This document shows, in pieces, positions 60,622 through 64,000 of a stretch of DNA of 64,000 nucleotides. The notes under the pieces were generated by a model, which saw nothing but the letters and a program-made list of their open reading frames with translations, made no database searches and was not told where the DNA came from. Within the stretch, counting starts at the first letter, position 1. Each line of letters opens with the position of its first letter. Source of the DNA: Mesorhizobium sp. (GTDB taxonomy: Bacteria; Pseudomonadota; Alphaproteobacteria; Rhizobiales; Rhizobiaceae); NCBI RefSeq assembly GCF_004962245.1, contig NZ_SUHQ01000006.1, positions 186,001 to 250,000 of the forward strand. Direction: 5' to 3'. Both the position numbers and the translations under genes were made by a program.

Positions 60622-62709
60622 ATGAAACGCGAGATAGGCCTCAATCAGATGAAGATCGATGCTCTTCCGGCGCGTGCGTCGCCAGCCACCGGGCGAATGG
60701 TTCTGGGCAACATCGACTATGATGAGCGCGCCACCATGCGCGCTTGGGAGAACTTTCTGGCCGACGAGCCCAAATGTGCCCGCGATCCGATCCAGCCAAG
60801 CCCCGTCCGCTCTCTCATCCATGATTCCTGGTATCGCAGCGCCACGGGCGGCATCAACGCCGAAGGTATTGAAGCGCCGCTAAGCAGTGATCGCGATGAG
60901 ATCGAATATCTGACGCGGGCCAATGCCGAATTGCTCTCGGCGGCGCGGCGATCGTTCGCCTCGCTTGGCCAGTTACTGGACGGGACAGGCGCGATGCTGG
61001 TTCTGGCCGACAGCGACGGCGTGCTGATCGACGCCATCGGCGACAAGAAGACGTTGCATGACGGCATGGATATCCACCTGGCCATCGGCGGCAAATGGAA
61101 CGAGGATGCCGTCGGAACCAATGGCATCGGTACGGCGCTGTGGACCGGTGAGCCGACTTTTGTCCATGCGGCCGAGCATTTCTGCGCCGGCATCAAATCC
61201 TGGACTTGCGCCGGCGCGCCGATCCGCGATCCCCTGGACGGCAAGATCATCGGCGTCGTCGACCTGTCTGGCTATTCGCCGATCTTCCGGCCGCACAACA
61301 CCGCGCTCGTCGCCGCCACAGCCCGGCAGATCGAGAAGGCATTGGCCGAACAGCAGCAGGAACAGCGCACGCGCCTGCTCGAAGCCTTCATTTCGTCTGC
61401 CCCCAGCTACCGCCGAAAAGACGGGCTGGTGATCGTCGACCATCGCGGCCGCGCAATCTTCTGCAACAATGTCCCCGATGGCGAAACGACCGAGATGATG
61501 GACGGGCCGATGGAGCCAGGCCGTGGCCGCTGGCTCATGAATCTTCCTTCGTCCGGGGACGAAGGAGATCTCGCCAGGGCGCTACCGGCCCATCTGCGAT
61601 CCTGCCACATCACACCGCTGAAGCTTGACGGCGACCTCCGCGGCGCAGCGCTGGTGTTCCCATCGGTGCCAGCAGTCTCCAGCGTGACGGTGGTCCGCGC
61701 GGAAGTCGATAAGCATCTTCGCGATGCTGTCGCCATGATTGTGGGCAATAGCGAGGCGCTGCTGGCCGCCGTCGACGTCGCCTGCCGTGTCGCCCGGTCG
61801 AACAACGTCGCATCGCTATTGATCGAAGGCGAGACGGGAGTCGGAAAGGAGCTGTTTGCGCGGCTCGTTCATGCCGGCAGCCGACGCACGGCGAATGACC
61901 CGTTCATAGCGATGAATTGCGGAGCGATCACCAGGGACCTGTTTGGCAGCGAATTGTTCGGCCATGTCGCCGGCGCATTTACGGGCGCCTCGCGTGAAGG
62001 CAAGCCGGGTGTTTTCGAGCTCGCCAGCGGCGGCGTGCTCAGTCTCGACGAGATTGGTGAATTGCCACTCGAGATCCAGCCGTTTCTGCTGCGTGTCCTC
62101 GAAGAGCGCGTGGTCCACCGGATCGGCGACAGCCGGGGGCGACCTGTGGACGTGCGACTGGTCGCCTCGACCAATCGCGATCTCAAGCAGGAGGTTGCGG
62201 CCGGTCGCTTCCGCCGCGATCTCTACTATCGAATTGGCGCAGTCTCGATCACCGTCCCACCGCTGCGCGAGCGCGGCGAGGACGTGCTTTTGCTGACCGA
62301 ACATTTCAACCGGCAGATCGCGGCTGCGGCTGACGGGGAGCCACTGGAATTCTCGCACGAAGCGCTGGATGCCCTGCGTGCCTATCGGTGGCCGGGTAAT
62401 GTGCGCGAACTGAAGAATCTCATCGGCCGGCTGCATGTTCTGGCGCGCGTCCGCGATATCGGACTTCACGACCTACCCGAGGAAATCACGGCGCCCAGCG
62501 CTGAATCGAGCGCCACGCCCGACAACGATACAACCCTCGCATCAGAGGCGCCTGAAGGCACGCTTGCCGAAGCGGAACGCCAGGCGATGAAAAACGCATT
62601 GGCAGCCGAAGGCGGCAATCTCAGCAGGGTCGCAGCGCGGCTCGGTATCTCCCGGCCGACGCTCTATCGCAAACTCGACCAGTACGGCATCCGCCGTCGC
62701 TTTTCCTGA
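60622..62709 (+). CDS. AcoR-type sigma-54-dependent activator
   Basis: 695 residues. N-terminal GAF-like sensor (LGQLLDGTGAMLVLADSDGV, KWNEDAVGTNGIGTALWTGE, FCAGIKSWTCAGAPIRDPLD), then the AAA+ domain: Walker A IEGETGVGKELFARLVHAGS, the sigma-54 contact GAFTGA in GHVAGAFTGASREGKPG, Walker B VLSLDEIGELPL and RRDLYYRIGAVSITVPPLRE. A Fis-type helix-turn-helix ends the protein (LSRVAARLGISRPTLYRKLD). The AcoR group controls acetoin, alcohol and monooxygenase operons. Convergent with the alcohol dehydrogenase gene, its probable target operon. Start choice (60622 or 60649) is uncertain. Confidence 0.9.
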   Translation: MKREIGLNQMKIDALPARASPATGRMVLGNIDYDERATMRAWENFLADEPKCARDPIQPSPVRSLIHDSWYRSATGGINAEGIEAPLSSDRDEIEYLTRANAELLSAARRSFASLGQLLDGTGAMLVLADSDGVLIDAIGDKKTLHDGMDIHLAIGGKWNEDAVGTNGIGTALWTGEPTFVHAAEHFCAGIKSWTCAGAPIRDPLDGKIIGVVDLSGYSPIFRPHNTALVAATARQIEKALAEQQQEQRTRLLEAFISSAPSYRRKDGLVIVDHRGRAIFCNNVPDGETTEMMDGPMEPGRGRWLMNLPSSGDEGDLARALPAHLRSCHITPLKLDGDLRGAALVFPSVPAVSSVTVVRAEVDKHLRDAVAMIVGNSEALLAAVDVACRVARSNNVASLLIEGETGVGKELFARLVHAGSRRTANDPFIAMNCGAITRDLFGSELFGHVAGAFTGASREGKPGVFELASGGVLSLDEIGELPLEIQPFLLRVLEERVVHRIGDSRGRPVDVRLVASTNRDLKQEVAAGRFRRDLYYRIGAVSITVPPLRERGEDVLLLTEHFNRQIAAAADGEPLEFSHEALDALRAYRWPGNVRELKNLIGRLHVLARVRDIGLHDLPEEITAPSAESSATPDNDTTLASEAPEGTLAEAERQAMKNALAAEGGNLSRVAARLGISRPTLYRKLDQYGIRRRFS

Positions 62710-62719
62710 CAGCAACGAA

Positions 62720-62743
62720 ACCCATGGCATTTGCGCCATGGGT
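62720..62743. terminator. Hairpin between the convergent activator and alcohol dehydrogenase genes
   Basis: ACCCATGGC, six-base loop, GCCATGGGT: a perfect nine-base stem eleven bases after the activator stop. There is no T tract, so termination strength is uncertain, but its placement between convergent genes supports a terminator. Confidence 0.6.
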
Positions 62744-62795
62744 GGGAGGAATTCTGGTGTTCGGCGCGCGCTCGCCCGCGCCGGGTCTAGGCAAT

Positions 62796-63839
62796 TTATG
62801 GTACGATGACGCCACGGCCGGTGAACCGCCGGTTCTTGAAGTCGTCGAGCGCGGTGTTGATGTTGGCGAGATTGTATTCGGTGTAGTGCATCTTCACCTT
62901 GCCGTCGGCGTTCAGCTCCATCAGTTCGACAAGTTCGGTGAAATTGCCGACCAGGCTGCCGCCGATGTTGATCTCCTCGATGACCAGATGCGCGGTCGGC
63001 ACGTTGACGGTGCCGCCGTAGCCGACGACGAAGAGCTGGCCGCCCTTGCGCACCATCTTCCAGCAGATGTTCTCGACGCCGAGTTCGCCGACGAAATCGA
63101 TGACCACGTGGGCGCCGCCGCCGGTGATCTGGCTGACCTCCTCGACGACATTCGGCCCGCCATCGAGGACGAAGTCGGCGCCGAGATCCTTGGCGAGCAT
63201 CCGCGCCGCCGGCTCGCGATCGACGGCGATGATGCGGCAGCCCGAAATCGCATGCAGGGACTGCAGCGCGATATGGCCGAGCCCGCCTATGCCGAGCAGG
63301 ACGCAGTAACTGCCTGGCCTCAAGAGCTTCGCCGCCCGCTTGGCGGCGCGGTAGGCGGTGATGCCGGCGTCGGCCAGCGGCGCCACTTCGATTGGCGTGA
63401 CATTGGCGTTCAGCTTGATCAGCGAGCGCTCGCTGGTGATGAAATATTCGGCGAAGCCGCCATTCATGCCAAGCCCTGGAAACTGGCCGTTGTCGCAGTA
63501 CATATCCTCGCCGTGTCGGCAGTTGAGGCAGATGCCGCACGAGCGGAAGGGATGGCAGATCACTGCGTCGCCGCGTTTGACCGATCTGACGCCGCTGCCG
63601 ACCTCCTCCACCCAACCCGCATTCTCGTGGCCCATGATGTAAGGCAGGAGCGTACCTTCAGGGTCCATGGTCGGTTTCCAAACACCCTCGATGATGTGCA
63701 GGTCGGTGCGGCAGAGGCCGGCGGCACCGACCCGCACGATCACCTCGTCGGGCGCGGTGATCGTCGGCGCCGCGACCTCCTCGATCTTGAGCTGGACGTT
63801 CATGCGCGGGTCGTATTCGTACAGTCTGGCAGCTTTCAT
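62796..63839 (-). CDS. Zinc-dependent NAD(P) alcohol dehydrogenase
   Basis: 347 residues: catalytic zinc in VGAAGLCRTDLHIIEGVWKP and LPYIMGHENAGWVEEVGSGV, structural zinc in FRSCGICLNCRHGEDMYCDN, NAD motif VLLGIGGLGHIALQSLHAIS. The branch with GLCRTDLHIIEG and Arg/Asp after Cys resembles AdhP-like enzymes that oxidise alcohols from propane or other hydroxylations. GAAAGG precedes ATG 63839. The upstream gene on this strand ends 38 bases away and is a GroEL paralog. Confidence 0.9.
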   Translation of the reverse strand: MKAARLYEYDPRMNVQLKIEEVAAPTITAPDEVIVRVGAAGLCRTDLHIIEGVWKPTMDPEGTLLPYIMGHENAGWVEEVGSGVRSVKRGDAVICHPFRSCGICLNCRHGEDMYCDNGQFPGLGMNGGFAEYFITSERSLIKLNANVTPIEVAPLADAGITAYRAAKRAAKLLRPGSYCVLLGIGGLGHIALQSLHAISGCRIIAVDREPAARMLAKDLGADFVLDGGPNVVEEVSQITGGGAHVVIDFVGELGVENICWKMVRKGGQLFVVGYGGTVNVPTAHLVIEEINIGGSLVGNFTELVELMELNADGKVKMHYTEYNLANINTALDDFKNRRFTGRGVIVP

Positions 63840-63877
63840 CGTCGTATCCTTTCAACGTCGAGATTGTTCGGATTTCT

Positions 63878-64000
63878 TCAGGCGCGGCCGAGCTTTTCAG
63901 AGCCACCGCCGCGCGCCGGTCCGGCCGTCGGGTCCTCGTCCTCGGCAAGATGGCCAATCAGCGTTTCTGTGGTCAGGATCAGCGTTGCCACCGAAGCGGC
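63878..64000 (-). CDS. C-terminal end of a GroEL paralog (cut by window edge)
   Basis: The last 40 codons of a gene reading off the right edge: AASVATLILTTETLIGHLAE then DEDPTAGPARGGGSEKLGRA. AASVATLILTTE is the conserved end of the chaperonin equatorial domain; instead of the Gly-Gly-Met tail of housekeeping GroEL it has an acidic/Gly tail ending in GRA. Such variant GroELs are known next to di-iron monooxygenase operons, where they help subunit folding. Only this part is visible. Confidence 0.7.
   Translation of the reverse strand, partial: AASVATLILTTETLIGHLAEDEDPTAGPARGGGSEKLGRA

Noticed and set aside
62542..63615. 357-codon minus-strand ORF
   Set aside because: Alternative frame of the alcohol dehydrogenase gene with low-complexity Arg-rich translation.

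Overview
The window is high-GC DNA from an alphaproteobacterium of the Rhizobiales, most likely Mesorhizobium or a close relative. I base this on the ExoF/ExoP/ExoY-type exopolysaccharide proteins, a nadQ-nadABC locus, arginase with ornithine cyclodeaminase under an Lrp-type regulator, paired Ku proteins, DUF3309, DUF1236 and BTLCP-type small proteins, and the general codon and protein style. No rRNA, tRNA or CRISPR array was seen. No search was run, so all names rest on sequence recognition.

Layout. (1) About 0.1-14.3 kb is an exopolysaccharide locus. It holds two glycosyltransferases, an ExoF-type export protein, a broken TylF-type methyltransferase, a Wzy/ExoQ-like polymerase, an ExoX-like small membrane protein, ExoY, an ExoP-like chain-length protein with a degenerate kinase domain, a LuxR-type regulator with a pseudo-receiver, a Crp-type regulator, an acyltransferase-3 protein and a VanZ-like protein. 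(2) 14.5-15.2 kb is a graveyard of IS256, istB and etfB fragments. (3) 15.2-19.6 kb is nadQ followed by the nadABC operon, with two operator-like palindromes before nadA. (4) 19.8-31 kb is mixed accessory DNA with several decayed genes (isomerase/TetR deletion fusion, arginine-type binding-protein remnant, frameshifted SDR), plus haloacid dehalogenase, GNAT, FixK-like, OsmC, arginase/OCD/Lrp and AraC genes. (5) 30.8-31.8 kb is a PIN-type toxin-antitoxin pair. (6) 32-51.3 kb is stress, envelope and signalling DNA: BTLCP, FAD-Rieske oxidoreductase, DegP, HWE histidine kinase, GGDEF-EAL protein, DUF763, two convergent Ku genes with an apparent stub of ligD between them, a Vgb-like propeller and a small cytochrome c behind an FNR/FixK box.

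(7) 51.6-59.8 kb is a catabolic module. An SDR gene is followed by a seven-gene operon: a Pot-type ABC importer (ATPase, Tat-exported binding protein, two permeases), a HisD paralog lacking the histidinol-dehydrogenase zinc ligands, a zinc MDR dehydrogenase and a HutC-type GntR regulator. A HutC-like operator lies before the operon. It looks like uptake and oxidation of a small hydroxylated compound and is the best candidate for an undescribed pathway here. (8) 60-64 kb holds a rhizobial hypothetical gene, an AcoR-type sigma-54 activator and, convergent to it, a zinc alcohol dehydrogenase preceded by the C-terminus of a GroEL paralog cut by the window edge. That arrangement resembles the flank of soluble di-iron monooxygenase (mim/prm-type) operons, which would lie just beyond position 64000.

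Gene decay is a strong theme: at least four loci carry single-base frameshifts or deletions, concentrated where accessory DNA meets conserved blocks.
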